From assembly GCF_009223885.1 (NCBI RefSeq), contig NZ_CP045144.1, positions 2,468,001-2,532,000 on the forward strand: 64,000 bases of DNA, given 5' to 3'. The position numbers and the translations under genes are program-made. Source of the stretch: Ancylobacter sp. TS-1 (GTDB lineage Bacteria > Pseudomonadota > Alphaproteobacteria > Rhizobiales > Xanthobacteraceae). This document shows, piece by piece, positions 55,494-63,897 of the stretch (position 1 is the stretch's first letter; each line of letters opens with the position of its first letter). A model generated the notes under the pieces. The model saw only the letters and a list, made by a program, of their open reading frames with translations. It had not been told where the DNA came from and did no database searches.

Positions 55494-56525
55494 ATGCATC
55501 TCGCGCGCGAAACCGACCTCGCCCTTTCGGACTGGCGGGCCCAGGCACTGCGCTTCGAGCGCGAGATCGGCAAGGTGGTGCTGGGCCAGGAGCGCGTCAT
55601 CCGCCTGCTGACCATCGCCACCTTCGCGCGCGGCCATGTGCTGCTCGAAGGCGATGTCGGCGTCGGCAAGACCACGCTGCTGCGCGCCATGGCCCGCGCC
55701 ATCGGCGGCGCCTTCGAGCGGATCGAGGGCACCATCGACCTGATGCCCGCCGACCTCATCTACCACGCCCATCTCGGCGAGGACGGGCGCCCGCGCATCG
55801 ACCCCGGCCCGCTGCTGCGGCAGGGCGAGGAACTCGCCATCTTCTTCTTCAACGAGATCAACCGCGCCCGCCCACAGGTGCACTCGCTGCTTCTGCGGCT
55901 CATGGCCGAGCGGTCGGTGTCGGCCTTCAACCGCGAATACCGCTTCCCCCATGTGCAGGTCTTCGCCGACCGCAACCGGGTCGAGCGCGAGGAGACCTTC
56001 GAACTGCCCGCCGCCGCGCGCGACCGCTTCCTCATGGAGGTGCAGGTCGCCATGCCGGCGCAGGACGAGGCGCGGCGCTCCCTCGTCTTCGATCCGCGCT
56101 TCCACGATGTCGACGCGTTGCTGATGGAGGTCGAGCCCGGAGTGCTCGACCCGCAGGCGCTCGGCACGGTGGCGCGGGCGATCCAGATCGGCGTGCGCAC
56201 CAGCCCGACGCTGGAAGCCTACACGCTGGCCCTGTGGGCGGGCGTGCGCGAGCCGGCCTCGCTCGGCATCGACATTGACGGCGTGGACACCGCCCGGCTG
56301 GTGCAGGGCGGCGCCAGCCCGCGCGGCGTGAGCTATCTCGTGCGGGCGGCGCGGGTGCGGGCCTGGCTCGACGGACGCGACATGGTGGTGCCGGAGGACC
56401 TGCGCGCCGTGTTCCCCGAGGTGATGGCGCACCGCATCTTCATCGACCCGATCTACGAGCTGCGCCGCGAGCGCATCGTCTCCGCCCTTATTGCGGGGGT
56501 GTTCGAGAAGGTGCAGGCGCCATGA
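55494..56525 (+). CDS. mxaR: MoxR-family AAA ATPase MxaR
   Basis: AAA+ ATPase of 343 residues that, with the VWA-domain proteins downstream, is required for calcium insertion and maturation of methanol dehydrogenase. Walker A is GDVGVGKTTLLRA, Walker B with sensor region is ELAIFFFNEINRARPQVHSLLLRLM, and the C-terminal lid contains SPRGVSYLVRAARVRAWLDGRD. ATG 55494 was preferred over 55434 because of the AAGGGAACC site and family N-termini. It overlaps mxaS by four bases. Confidence 0.93.
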   Translation: MHLARETDLALSDWRAQALRFEREIGKVVLGQERVIRLLTIATFARGHVLLEGDVGVGKTTLLRAMARAIGGAFERIEGTIDLMPADLIYHAHLGEDGRPRIDPGPLLRQGEELAIFFFNEINRARPQVHSLLLRLMAERSVSAFNREYRFPHVQVFADRNRVEREETFELPAAARDRFLMEVQVAMPAQDEARRSLVFDPRFHDVDALLMEVEPGVLDPQALGTVARAIQIGVRTSPTLEAYTLALWAGVREPASLGIDIDGVDTARLVQGGASPRGVSYLVRAARVRAWLDGRDMVVPEDLRAVFPEVMAHRIFIDPIYELRRERIVSALIAGVFEKVQAP

Positions 56526-57436
56526 AAGACACCCTGAACGACACCGTGACGGACGCCCGGGGTGGCGCCGCGCGGGGCGCGGGCGGGAATGCGGGCGCCG
56601 AGTGGCAGCCGATTGCCTACCGGCTGCGCTGGCGGCCGGAGGGCATCCTCCCCGGCGCCCATCCGGGCCATGGCGAGGGCGCCGAGGGCCAGTTCCGCCG
56701 CCATGTGCCGCTGCTCCGCCAGCCGGACCCGCGCCGCATCGACCTGCGCGTCTCGCTGCGCGACCCGTTCGGCGAGCTGCATGTGCGCCAGTTCGCGCCG
56801 CGCCGGACCGTGCCGGTGGCGGCGCTGGTCGACCTGTCCGGCTCCATGCGCTTCGGCGGCGCCGTCGCCGGACGGGTGGCGGATCTGTGCGCGCTGGTGG
56901 CGCTTTCCGCCGTGCGCGCGGGCGACAGCTTCGCCCTGTTCGGCGCCGACGCCCGGCTGCGCGAGGAGGTGACGCTTCCCCTCGCCCGCCGGCGCGGGCT
57001 GGAGGAGGAGGTGCGCGAGCGCCTGCTCACCGCCCGCCCCGGCGGCACTGGCACCGAAGGGCTGATGGACGCCGCCGCACGCCTGCCGGGACGTCGCGGC
57101 CTGGTCTTCCTGATCTCCGATTTCCTGATGCCGCCCGTGGCGCTCGAACGGCTGCTCGACGCGCTGTGGCGGCACGATGTCGTGCCCGTAATCCTGCGCG
57201 ACGGCGGGGTGGAGGAGCGCCTGCCGCGCTGGGGGCTGATCGAGCTCGGCGACCTCGAAACCGGCCGCGCCCGCCTCGTCGTCATGCGCCCCGGCCTGCG
57301 CGCGCGCTGGATCGAGGCCGCCGCCGCCCGTCGGCGCGCGCTCGCCGCCCTGTTCGCCCGGCGCGGCCTGCGCCCCGTCGAGCTCGGCGACGCGCTCGAC
57401 GCCGATGCGCTGGCGCAGCGGCTGATGGAGGGGTGA
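56522..57436 (+). CDS. mxaS: Methanol oxidation protein MxaS (DUF58)
   Basis: A 304-residue cytoplasmic DUF58/VWA-like protein. It has YRLRWRPEGILPGAHPGHGEGAEGQF, then RIDLRVSLRDPFGELHVRQF and a MIDAS-like DLSGSM at the VWA strand (VAALVDLSGSMRFGG). It is encoded directly after mxaR with a four-base overlap and directly before mxaA (next base), as in other mxa clusters. It probably works with MxaR in maturation; biochemical role unknown. Confidence 0.9.
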   Translation: MKDTLNDTVTDARGGAARGAGGNAGAEWQPIAYRLRWRPEGILPGAHPGHGEGAEGQFRRHVPLLRQPDPRRIDLRVSLRDPFGELHVRQFAPRRTVPVAALVDLSGSMRFGGAVAGRVADLCALVALSAVRAGDSFALFGADARLREEVTLPLARRRGLEEEVRERLLTARPGGTGTEGLMDAAARLPGRRGLVFLISDFLMPPVALERLLDALWRHDVVPVILRDGGVEERLPRWGLIELGDLETGRARLVVMRPGLRARWIEAAAARRRALAALFARRGLRPVELGDALDADALAQRLMEG

Positions 57437-58357
57437 ATGCGGGGGCTCGCGCGCCTTGTCCTGCTGCTCGCCCTGCTGACCTCGCCGGCGCACGCGCAGC
57501 TGCGCGGCATCGATCTCTACGCCCCGCGCCCCTTCGGCTATGTCATTGGCGATGTCGTCACCCTGACCGCCGAGATCGCGCTCGACGCGCCCTTCGTCCT
57601 CGATCCCGCCTCGCTGCCGGCCCCGCGCGCGCTCGACTACTGGCTCGACCTGCGCGGGGTGACGCTCACCGACGAGGGGGTAGCGGACGGCGTGCGCCGC
57701 TACACGCTCGATCTCGTCTACCAGACCTTCTACGCGCCGCTGGAGCCGCGCCGGATGAGCCTTCCCGGCCTCACGCTGACGGCGGTCGCCGAGGGGCGCC
57801 GGGTGCCGGTGGAGGTGCCGCCCTGGTCGTTCCTGATGTCGCCGCTGCGCGAGATCGTCGCCACCGGCGCGGGGCCGGCAATGGCGCTGCGCCCCGATAT
57901 TGCGCCGGCCCCGATCCCGACCGGGACGACGCTGCGCCGTCTGCTCGCCGCTCTGGCCGTCGCGCTCCTCGCCTTTCTCGTGCTCGCCTGGCAGATGGGC
58001 TGGGGACCGTTCGGGCGACGCGCGGCGCGCCCCTTCGCCCGGGCCGCGCGGGCGGTACCTACCAGTCTCGGCACGACGGCCGATCCGTCGCCAGCCGCCT
58101 ATGGCGGCGCGCTGCGCGCCCTGCACCGCGCCTTCGACGCCACGGCGGGCAAGGGTGTCTTCGCCGAGGACCTGCCCGACTTCTTCCGGGCGTACCCGGC
58201 CTTCCACGCGGCCGAGGCGGAGGTGAGACGGCTCTTCAACGCCTCCCGCCGCGCCTTCTTCGGCGGCGACATGGACGGCGCCCGGCGCGAATTGCCGCCG
58301 GAGGCGCTGGTCGCGCTTTCCCGGCGCCTGCGGGCGGTCGAGCGGGGGAGCGCATGA
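57437..58357 (+). CDS. mxaA: Methanol oxidation protein MxaA
   Basis: A 306-residue exported and membrane-anchored protein. The signal peptide is MRGLARLVLLLALLTSPAHA. A periplasmic domain follows (LRGIDLYAPRPFGYVIGDVVTLTAEI), then one membrane helix (LLAALAVALLAFLVLAWQMGW, about residues 172-192) and a cytoplasmic tail. MxaA is needed for calcium insertion into methanol dehydrogenase. It starts one base after the mxaS stop and overlaps mxaC by four bases. Confidence 0.9.
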   Translation: MRGLARLVLLLALLTSPAHAQLRGIDLYAPRPFGYVIGDVVTLTAEIALDAPFVLDPASLPAPRALDYWLDLRGVTLTDEGVADGVRRYTLDLVYQTFYAPLEPRRMSLPGLTLTAVAEGRRVPVEVPPWSFLMSPLREIVATGAGPAMALRPDIAPAPIPTGTTLRRLLAALAVALLAFLVLAWQMGWGPFGRRAARPFARAARAVPTSLGTTADPSPAAYGGALRALHRAFDATAGKGVFAEDLPDFFRAYPAFHAAEAEVRRLFNASRRAFFGGDMDGARRELPPEALVALSRRLRAVERGSA

Positions 58358-59451
58358 GCGGGGCCGGCGGCACGATCGAGGCGCTGACGCGCAACTGGGG
58401 CGTCGATTACCCGCTCGTGCTGGCGCTCGCCGTCCTCGCCGTGCTGCCGCTGCTTGCCGGCGTGTTCGCCCGCCGGGGCCTGCCCGCGCTCGAGTTGGTG
58501 CCAGCCGACCCGCTTTCGCGCGCGGTCGCCCTTGTCCTGCGTCTGGCCGGGGCGGTCGCCGTGCTCGCCCTCGTGCTCGGCCTCGCCGGGCTGCACCGGC
58601 GCGAGCAGGGCATCGAGCGCGAGGGCACGGGCGCCCATCTGGTGCTGCTGCTCGACCGCTCGTCGAGCATGGACAACAGCTTCGCCGACCGCGCCCCGAC
58701 CGGCGACCAGGAATCCAAATCCGCTGCCGCCAGGCGCCTGCTGGCGGAGTTCGTCGGGCGGCGCCCGCATGACCGCATGGCGGTGGCCGCCTTCTCGACC
58801 TCGCCCATGCCGGTGCTGCCGCTGACCGACCATCACGAGGTGGTCGAGGCCGCCATCGACGCCATCGACCGGCCGGGCCTCGCCTTCACCGATGTCGGGC
58901 GCGGCCTCGCGCTGGCCTTCTCCACTTTCGCCGGCGACACCGATGAGACCTCCCGCGCGGTGCTGCTGGTGTCGGACGGCGCCGCGCTGGTCGACCGGCG
59001 GGTGCAGGAAGCCCTGCGCGACGCGGCGACCCGCACGCCGGTGCATCTCTACTGGCTGTTCCTGCGCTCGCGCGGCGCGAAAAGCATCTTCGAGGTGCCC
59101 CCGCCGGGCGAGGACACGCCGCAGGCCAACCCCGAACGCCACCTGCATCTGTTCCTGCAGACGCTCGGCGTGCCCTATCGCGCCTTCGAGGCGACGAGCC
59201 CGCAGGCGGTGGCCGATGCCATCGCCGAGATCGACCGGCAGGAGACGCGGCCGATCCGCTATGTCGAGCGCATCCCGCGCCGCGACTTCGCCCGCCCCGC
59301 CTTCGCGGTGGCCGGCGCCGCGCTGGCGCTGCTGATGGCGGCCAAGCTCGCCGAACGGCGGCTGTCGCCCGCCGGGCACGCGCCGGCCGGGCATGGCGCC
59401 AACCGTGCCGGCGAAACCGCGACCCCGCCGGCGCAACGGAGGGCGGCATGA
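58354..59451 (+). CDS. mxaC: VWA-domain methanol oxidation protein MxaC
   Basis: A 365-residue membrane protein with N-terminal helices (YPLVLALAVLAVLPLLAGVFA and VALVLRLAGAVAVLALVLGLAGL), a periplasmic von Willebrand A domain with the MIDAS motif LLLDRSSSM and TDVGRG, and a C-terminal helix (FAVAGAALALLMAAKLA). BatA-like architecture matches MxaC, which acts with MxaR, MxaS, MxaA and MxaL in calcium loading. The tail is Ala/Gly/His-rich. Four-base overlaps on both sides. Confidence 0.91.
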   Translation: MSGAGGTIEALTRNWGVDYPLVLALAVLAVLPLLAGVFARRGLPALELVPADPLSRAVALVLRLAGAVAVLALVLGLAGLHRREQGIEREGTGAHLVLLLDRSSSMDNSFADRAPTGDQESKSAAARRLLAEFVGRRPHDRMAVAAFSTSPMPVLPLTDHHEVVEAAIDAIDRPGLAFTDVGRGLALAFSTFAGDTDETSRAVLLVSDGAALVDRRVQEALRDAATRTPVHLYWLFLRSRGAKSIFEVPPPGEDTPQANPERHLHLFLQTLGVPYRAFEATSPQAVADAIAEIDRQETRPIRYVERIPRRDFARPAFAVAGAALALLMAAKLAERRLSPAGHAPAGHGANRAGETATPPAQRRAA

Positions 59452-60008
59452 ACCCGGCACGCCTCGTCATCCTCGCCAGCACCGCCTTCCTTGCGGCGGG
59501 CCTCATCGCCGCCGGCTGGTTCGCCGCGCGCCTTTTCGTCGATCGCCACGACAACGCGCTCATCGCCGCGCTGGTGTCGGGCCACGACCTCGCGACAAGC
59601 CCGCAGGACCCGGCCGAACTCACCTTCGCGCGCCTGCATTTCCTCACCGTGCGCGACCGGCTCGACGAGGCCCAGCCGCTGCTGAACCGGCTTGCCGCCG
59701 ACCCCGACCGTCGGCTCGCCGTGGCCGCGCTCTACGACATGGCCAATGCCCGGCTGCGGCTCGCCATCGACCATCTCGGCTCCAACCGGATCGACCCGGC
59801 GGTGCCGCTGGTGCGGCTCGCCAAGGAGGGCTACCGGCGCGCCCTCGTCATCGAACCCGGCTTCTGGGACGCGAAGTACAATCTCGACATCGCCATGCGG
59901 CTGGTGCGCGACTTTCCCCAGCTCGACGTCGAGGGCGAGGAAATGCCGCCAGAGGCCGCCAAGAAGCTCTGGACCGACCTGCCGGGCATCCCTAGGGGAT
60001 TGCCATGA
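59448..60008 (+). CDS. mxaK: Methanol oxidation protein MxaK
   Basis: A 186-residue protein with one N-terminal membrane helix (LVILASTAFLAAGLIAAGWFAARLF) and a periplasmic part with helical repeats (FARLHFLTVRDRLDEAQPLLNRLAADPDRRLAVAALYDMANARLRLA). It is identified mainly by position between mxaC and mxaL and by the family-like ELTFARLHFL and YKRALVIEP-like segments. Role in enzyme maturation is known genetically from methylotrophs; the mechanism is unknown. Confidence 0.85.
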   Translation: MNPARLVILASTAFLAAGLIAAGWFAARLFVDRHDNALIAALVSGHDLATSPQDPAELTFARLHFLTVRDRLDEAQPLLNRLAADPDRRLAVAALYDMANARLRLAIDHLGSNRIDPAVPLVRLAKEGYRRALVIEPGFWDAKYNLDIAMRLVRDFPQLDVEGEEMPPEAAKKLWTDLPGIPRGLP

Positions 60009-61024
60009 GCCGGTTCGCGGCCCGCCCCCCCGCGCAGGATGCGGCTGGCCGCGGCCCGCTCATCCCGGCGCGCGACTGGCGTTTCTGGCTGCTGACGGCG
60101 GCACTGCTGGCGGTGCTCGCCGCGCTGGTCGCTCCGCGCGTCGCCGTCACCCGCCCCACCCGCGACATCCTCCTCGTGGTGGACGTGACCGGCAGCATGA
60201 ACGTGCGCGACGCGTTTCTCGACGGCCGGCCGGCGACGCGCCTCGCCGCCGCCCGGCAGGGCGCGCGGGAACTGCTCGCCGCCCTGCCCTGCCGCTCGCG
60301 GGTCGGGCTCGGCATCTTCACCGAGCGCCGCACCTTCCTGCTCTTCGAGCCGGCGGAGCTGTGCGGGAACTTCGCCGCCATCGAGGGCGCCATCGATAGT
60401 CTCGACTGGCGCATGGCGTGGGAGGGCGACAGCTATGTCGCGCGCGGCGTGCATTCCGGCCTCGCCATCGCCACCGATCTCGACGCCGATCTCGTCTTCA
60501 TGACCGACGGCCACGAGGCGCCCCCGCTCGCCGGCGGCGCGCTGCCACCCTTCGACGGCGAGCCGGGCAAGGTGGCGGGGCTGCTGGTCGGTATCGGCGG
60601 CGCCGCGCCGGCACCGATCCCGAAATACGACGCCGACGGGCGCGAGATCGGCTTCTATGACGAGCAGGACGTGCCGCAGGAGAACCGCCTCGGCCCGCCG
60701 CCGGAGGACGCGCCCACACGCGCCGGCTGGAACCCGCGCAACGCGCCCTGGGGCGGCGAACCGGCCGGCGGCACCGAGCATCTGAGCTCGATGCGCGAGG
60801 AGCATCTGCGCGCCCTCGCCGCGCAGACCGGGCTCGGCTTCGCCCCGCTCGACCCGCCCGCCGGCTTTCTCGCCGCCGTCGAGGCCGACACGCGCGTGCG
60901 GCCGGTCGAGACCCGCGTCGAGACCGCCGCCGTGCCGGCGGCGCTGGCGCTCGCCTGCCTTTCCCTGCTGTTCGGCATCGGCGCCTTTTCCGGTCGCCGG
61001 CCCGAGCGGCTTCCTGCCCGATGA
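60005..61024 (+). CDS. mxaL: VWA-domain methanol oxidation protein MxaL
   Basis: A 339-residue membrane-anchored von Willebrand A protein. The N-terminal helix is DWRFWLLTAALLAVLAALVAP, the MIDAS motif is LLVVDVTGSMNVRDAF with later AWEGDSYVARGVHSG and VFMTDGHEAPP, and a C-terminal helix (AVPAALALACLSLLFGIGAF) ends the protein. It pairs with MxaC in calcium insertion. It overlaps mxaK and the upstream possible start of mxaD by four bases. Confidence 0.91.
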   Translation: MSRFAARPPAQDAAGRGPLIPARDWRFWLLTAALLAVLAALVAPRVAVTRPTRDILLVVDVTGSMNVRDAFLDGRPATRLAAARQGARELLAALPCRSRVGLGIFTERRTFLLFEPAELCGNFAAIEGAIDSLDWRMAWEGDSYVARGVHSGLAIATDLDADLVFMTDGHEAPPLAGGALPPFDGEPGKVAGLLVGIGGAAPAPIPKYDADGREIGFYDEQDVPQENRLGPPPEDAPTRAGWNPRNAPWGGEPAGGTEHLSSMREEHLRALAAQTGLGFAPLDPPAGFLAAVEADTRVRPVETRVETAAVPAALALACLSLLFGIGAFSGRRPERLPAR

Positions 61025-61038
61025 AGGAAACTGAGACG

Positions 61039-61578
61039 ATGCTTCGACGAATCCTGCTCGCGTCCGGCCTGCTGCTTGCAAGCTCCCTCGCCGGCCTGCT
61101 GCCCGCCACCGCACACGGCCCCACGCCCCAGCGCGCGGATGAGAGCATCGTCGTCGAGGCGCCGGCCGATCAGGTGTGGAAGCTGGTGTCGAGCTTCGGC
61201 GGCATCGGCGACTGGAACCCGCTGGTGAAGAAGGTCGCGTTTACCGGGGGCGACGCCGCCGGCGCCGAGCGCACCCTTACACTCGCCAAGGGCGAGATCA
61301 CCGAGGGTCTCGACGAGGTCGACCCCGCCGCCAAACGCATCTCCTACCGGCTGCTGAAGGAGAATGTGGAGGCGATCCCGGTCAGCTTCTACACCGCCAC
61401 CATCGAGGTGAAGCCGTCCGGCGGCGGCAGCGAGGTCGCCTGGAGCGCGCGCTTCTACCGCGCCGACACCACCAACGAGCCGCCCGAGGAACTGAACGAC
61501 GCGGCCGCCATCGCCGCGATGACCGACTTCATCAAGCAGGGCCTGGAAGGGCTCAAGGCGAAGGCGGGGGGCAAGTGA
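61039..61578 (+). CDS. mxaD: Methanol oxidation protein MxaD (SRPBCC family)
   Basis: Periplasmic protein of 179 residues that improves electron transfer between methanol dehydrogenase and cytochrome cL in Methylobacterium. The signal peptide is MLRRILLASGLLLASSLAGLLPATA. The mature part is a START/SRPBCC fold (SIVVEAPADQVWKLVSSFGGIGDWNPLV). ATG 61039 lies nine bases after AAGGAA and starts the signal peptide; ATG 61021, overlapping the mxaL stop, would add six residues and is the alternative. Its stop overlaps the next gene (GTGA). Confidence 0.9.
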   Translation: MLRRILLASGLLLASSLAGLLPATAHGPTPQRADESIVVEAPADQVWKLVSSFGGIGDWNPLVKKVAFTGGDAAGAERTLTLAKGEITEGLDEVDPAAKRISYRLLKENVEAIPVSFYTATIEVKPSGGGSEVAWSARFYRADTTNEPPEELNDAAAIAAMTDFIKQGLEGLKAKAGGK

Positions 61579-62573
61579 CCCCCGCTTGGCGGTGGCGGGC
61601 GCGGCGGTGGCGGAAGACGCTTGCCGCCCTTCTCCTGCTGGCCGCCGCCCCGGCCGAGGCGCAGGAGGCGCCCGAGATCGTGGCGGTGGTCTCCCAGCAG
61701 GCCGGCATCGTCACGCTCATTGATGCCGGCGCGGCGACGATCCTCGCCACTGTCGCCGTGCCACGCGTGCCGGCCGCCCTCGCCGCCTCGGCGGACGGGA
61801 AGCGCCTCTATGTGACGCATCCCGACCTCGGCCTGGTGAGCCGGCTCGATGTGGCGGGCCGCCGCGTCGAGACGAGCTTTCCGGTCGGCCGCGAGCCGTT
61901 CGGCATCGCCGTCATCGAGGACGGGCGCGCGCTCCTCGTCAGCGACTGGAGCGCCGACGCGCTGATCCGCGTCGATGCCGTCGACGGGCGCGAGACGGGC
62001 CGCGTCGCCATCGGCCGCGCCCCGGCCGGGCTGGTGGTCGATCTTGCGGCAGGCCGCGCCTATGTCGCCGACCGCGAAAGCGACCAGATCAGCGTCGTCG
62101 ACATCGCCACCCTGACCCGCCTCGCCACCGTGCCCACCGGCCGCGCGCCCTTCGCGCTGGCGCTGTCGCCGGACGGACGGGAGTTGTACGTCGCCAATGT
62201 GCAGAGCAACGACCTGTCGATCATCGACACGGTGGCACTGCGCGAGACCGCGCGCCTGCGCATCGGGCTGATGCCCTATGGCGTCGCGGTGACGGCCGAC
62301 GGCGCGCGGGTGGCGGTGACGAACCAGCAGAGCGGCAAGCTCGCCCTGCTGGACCGCGCCGCCGGCACGGTCGGCACCGAGCGGCGCGTCGGCGACTACC
62401 CCGAAGGTGTCGTCGTCACGCCGAAAGGCCGGCTCGTCGTCGCCAACTGGGCCGACGATAGCCTGTGCGTCGCCGGAATCGGCGCGGCATCGCCCTGCAC
62501 CAGCCGGCTCCCGGTCGCCGCCGGCCCCCGCAATCTCGTCCTCCTGCCGGCGCGCGCGCCCGCCCCGCCCTGA
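61575..62573 (+). CDS. YVTN-type beta-propeller protein at the end of the mxa operon
   Basis: Exported 332-residue seven-bladed propeller-like protein with repeats of the type (V/T)GRAPFALALSPDGRELYVAN, RLYVTHPDLG and RAYVADRESDQISVVDI. A signal peptide (about TLAALLLLAAAPAEA) follows a basic N-terminus. The GTG start overlaps the mxaD stop, so it belongs to the mxa transcript. Its place corresponds to where mxaE lies in some methylotrophs, but I cannot confirm the name. A scaffold or redox-partner role in the periplasm is possible. Confidence 0.78.
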   Translation: MTPAWRWRARRWRKTLAALLLLAAAPAEAQEAPEIVAVVSQQAGIVTLIDAGAATILATVAVPRVPAALAASADGKRLYVTHPDLGLVSRLDVAGRRVETSFPVGREPFGIAVIEDGRALLVSDWSADALIRVDAVDGRETGRVAIGRAPAGLVVDLAAGRAYVADRESDQISVVDIATLTRLATVPTGRAPFALALSPDGRELYVANVQSNDLSIIDTVALRETARLRIGLMPYGVAVTADGARVAVTNQQSGKLALLDRAAGTVGTERRVGDYPEGVVVTPKGRLVVANWADDSLCVAGIGAASPCTSRLPVAAGPRNLVLLPARAPAPP

Positions 62574-62631
62574 GCGGCCCGCAAGGCGGCGCAGCTTGCG
62601 TTTTCCCCGCCCCCGCGCCAATAAACGCGGG

Positions 62632-63849
62632 ATGTCCGGATCGCACGGCGGCGGGCAGAAACGGCGGCAAGCGGGCCAGCGGATAGAAGCGGTGACGGGT
62701 CTCGACAGGAGCGAAGCCAATGCGGGTGCCGGGTCAGGCACCTGGCGGATCGGCGTGCTGTTCTCCCGCAAGGGGCACATGCAGATGCCCGAGACCGAGC
62801 ATTTCCGCGGCACGGCGCTCGCCATCGAGGAGATCAACCTCGCCGGCGGCGTGCGGGGCCGGGCCATCGAGCCGGTCTGCTACGATCCCGAATCGAGCCC
62901 CGAGCTCTACCGGCGCTATGCCGAGCGCCTGCTCACCGAAGACGGCATCAGCACCATCTTCGGCTGCTGCGCCTCCTCCAGCCGCAAGGCGATCCTGGCC
63001 ACGGTCGAGCGGCGCAACGCGCTGCTCTGGTACCCGTCCCTCTATGAGGGCTTCGAGTACTCGCCCAACGTGATCTACACCGGGGCGGCGCCGAACCAGA
63101 ACAGCCTGCAGCTCGCGCGCTATCTCTTCGCCGGCTATGGACGGCGCTTCTATCTCGTCGGCTCCGACTACATCTACCCCCGCGAATCCAACCGCATCAT
63201 GCGCGACGTGGTGGGACGCGAGGGCGGCGAGGTGGTGGCCGAGGCCTATGTGCCGGTCACCCCGCACGAGGACCAGATCCGCCGCGTGGTCGAGGACATA
63301 CGCCGGAAGGCGCCGGACGTGGTGTTCTCCACCGTGGTCGGCACCGGCGGCCAGGCCTTCTACCGCATCTTCCGCGAGGCCGGGCTCGACCCGCACACCA
63401 TGCCGGTGGCGAGCCTCACCACCGCTGAGGGCGAGGTGGCGGCCATCGGCCCAGAACTGTGCGTCGGCCACATCACCGCCGCCCCCTATTTCTCCACCGT
63501 CGACACGCCGGCCAACCGCCGCTTCGTGGCCGCCTACCGCGCCCGCTTCGGCCGCGACGCGCCGGTGACGATGTATGCCGAGGCGGCCTATTTCCAGATC
63601 CACCTCTTCGCCGATGCGCTGCGGCGCGCCGGCTCGCTCGACACCCAGCGCCTCGTCGACGCCGCCCTCGGCACCGAATACGACGCGCCGCAGGGGCGCA
63701 TCCGCATCGACCCGGACAACAACCACACCTATCTGCACCCGCGCATCGGCGTGGTGAACGAGCACGGCACCTTCGACGTGGTGTGGGAGTCGAAGGCGCC
63801 GGTGAAGCCCGACCCCTATCTCGTCGACCATGTGTACGACCATGCGTAG
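62632..63849 (+). CDS. amiC: Amide-sensing regulator AmiC (periplasmic-binding-protein fold)
   Basis: A 405-residue protein strongly resembling Pseudomonas aeruginosa AmiC, the cytoplasmic amide sensor that sequesters the antiterminator AmiR. Shared segments include WYPSLYEGFEYSPN, GAAPNQNSLQLARYL, GSDYIYPRESNRIMR, VVFSTVVGTGGQAFYR and TAAPYFSTVDTPANRRFVAA. It is also close to the short-chain amide/urea ABC binding proteins, but it lacks a signal peptide and is followed by amiR, which favours AmiC. The first 43 residues are unconserved; GTG 62692 is an alternative start. No ribosome-binding site is decisive. Confidence 0.88.
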   Translation: MSGSHGGGQKRRQAGQRIEAVTGLDRSEANAGAGSGTWRIGVLFSRKGHMQMPETEHFRGTALAIEEINLAGGVRGRAIEPVCYDPESSPELYRRYAERLLTEDGISTIFGCCASSSRKAILATVERRNALLWYPSLYEGFEYSPNVIYTGAAPNQNSLQLARYLFAGYGRRFYLVGSDYIYPRESNRIMRDVVGREGGEVVAEAYVPVTPHEDQIRRVVEDIRRKAPDVVFSTVVGTGGQAFYRIFREAGLDPHTMPVASLTTAEGEVAAIGPELCVGHITAAPYFSTVDTPANRRFVAAYRARFGRDAPVTMYAEAAYFQIHLFADALRRAGSLDTQRLVDAALGTEYDAPQGRIRIDPDNNHTYLHPRIGVVNEHGTFDVVWESKAPVKPDPYLVDHVYDHA

Positions 63850-63897
63850 CGCCGCCGGGCAGGTGAGGCGGGCGGCGGCGGCCGCGCGGGCGGCCCG

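Noticed and set aside
53256-56432. Very long minus-strand open frame (1058 codons) opposite mxaJ-mxaR
   Set aside because: Its translation is low-complexity His/Arg/Gly/Ala-rich sequence typical of the antisense of GC-rich genes, and the plus strand carries well-recognised mxaJ, mxaG, mxaI and mxaR.
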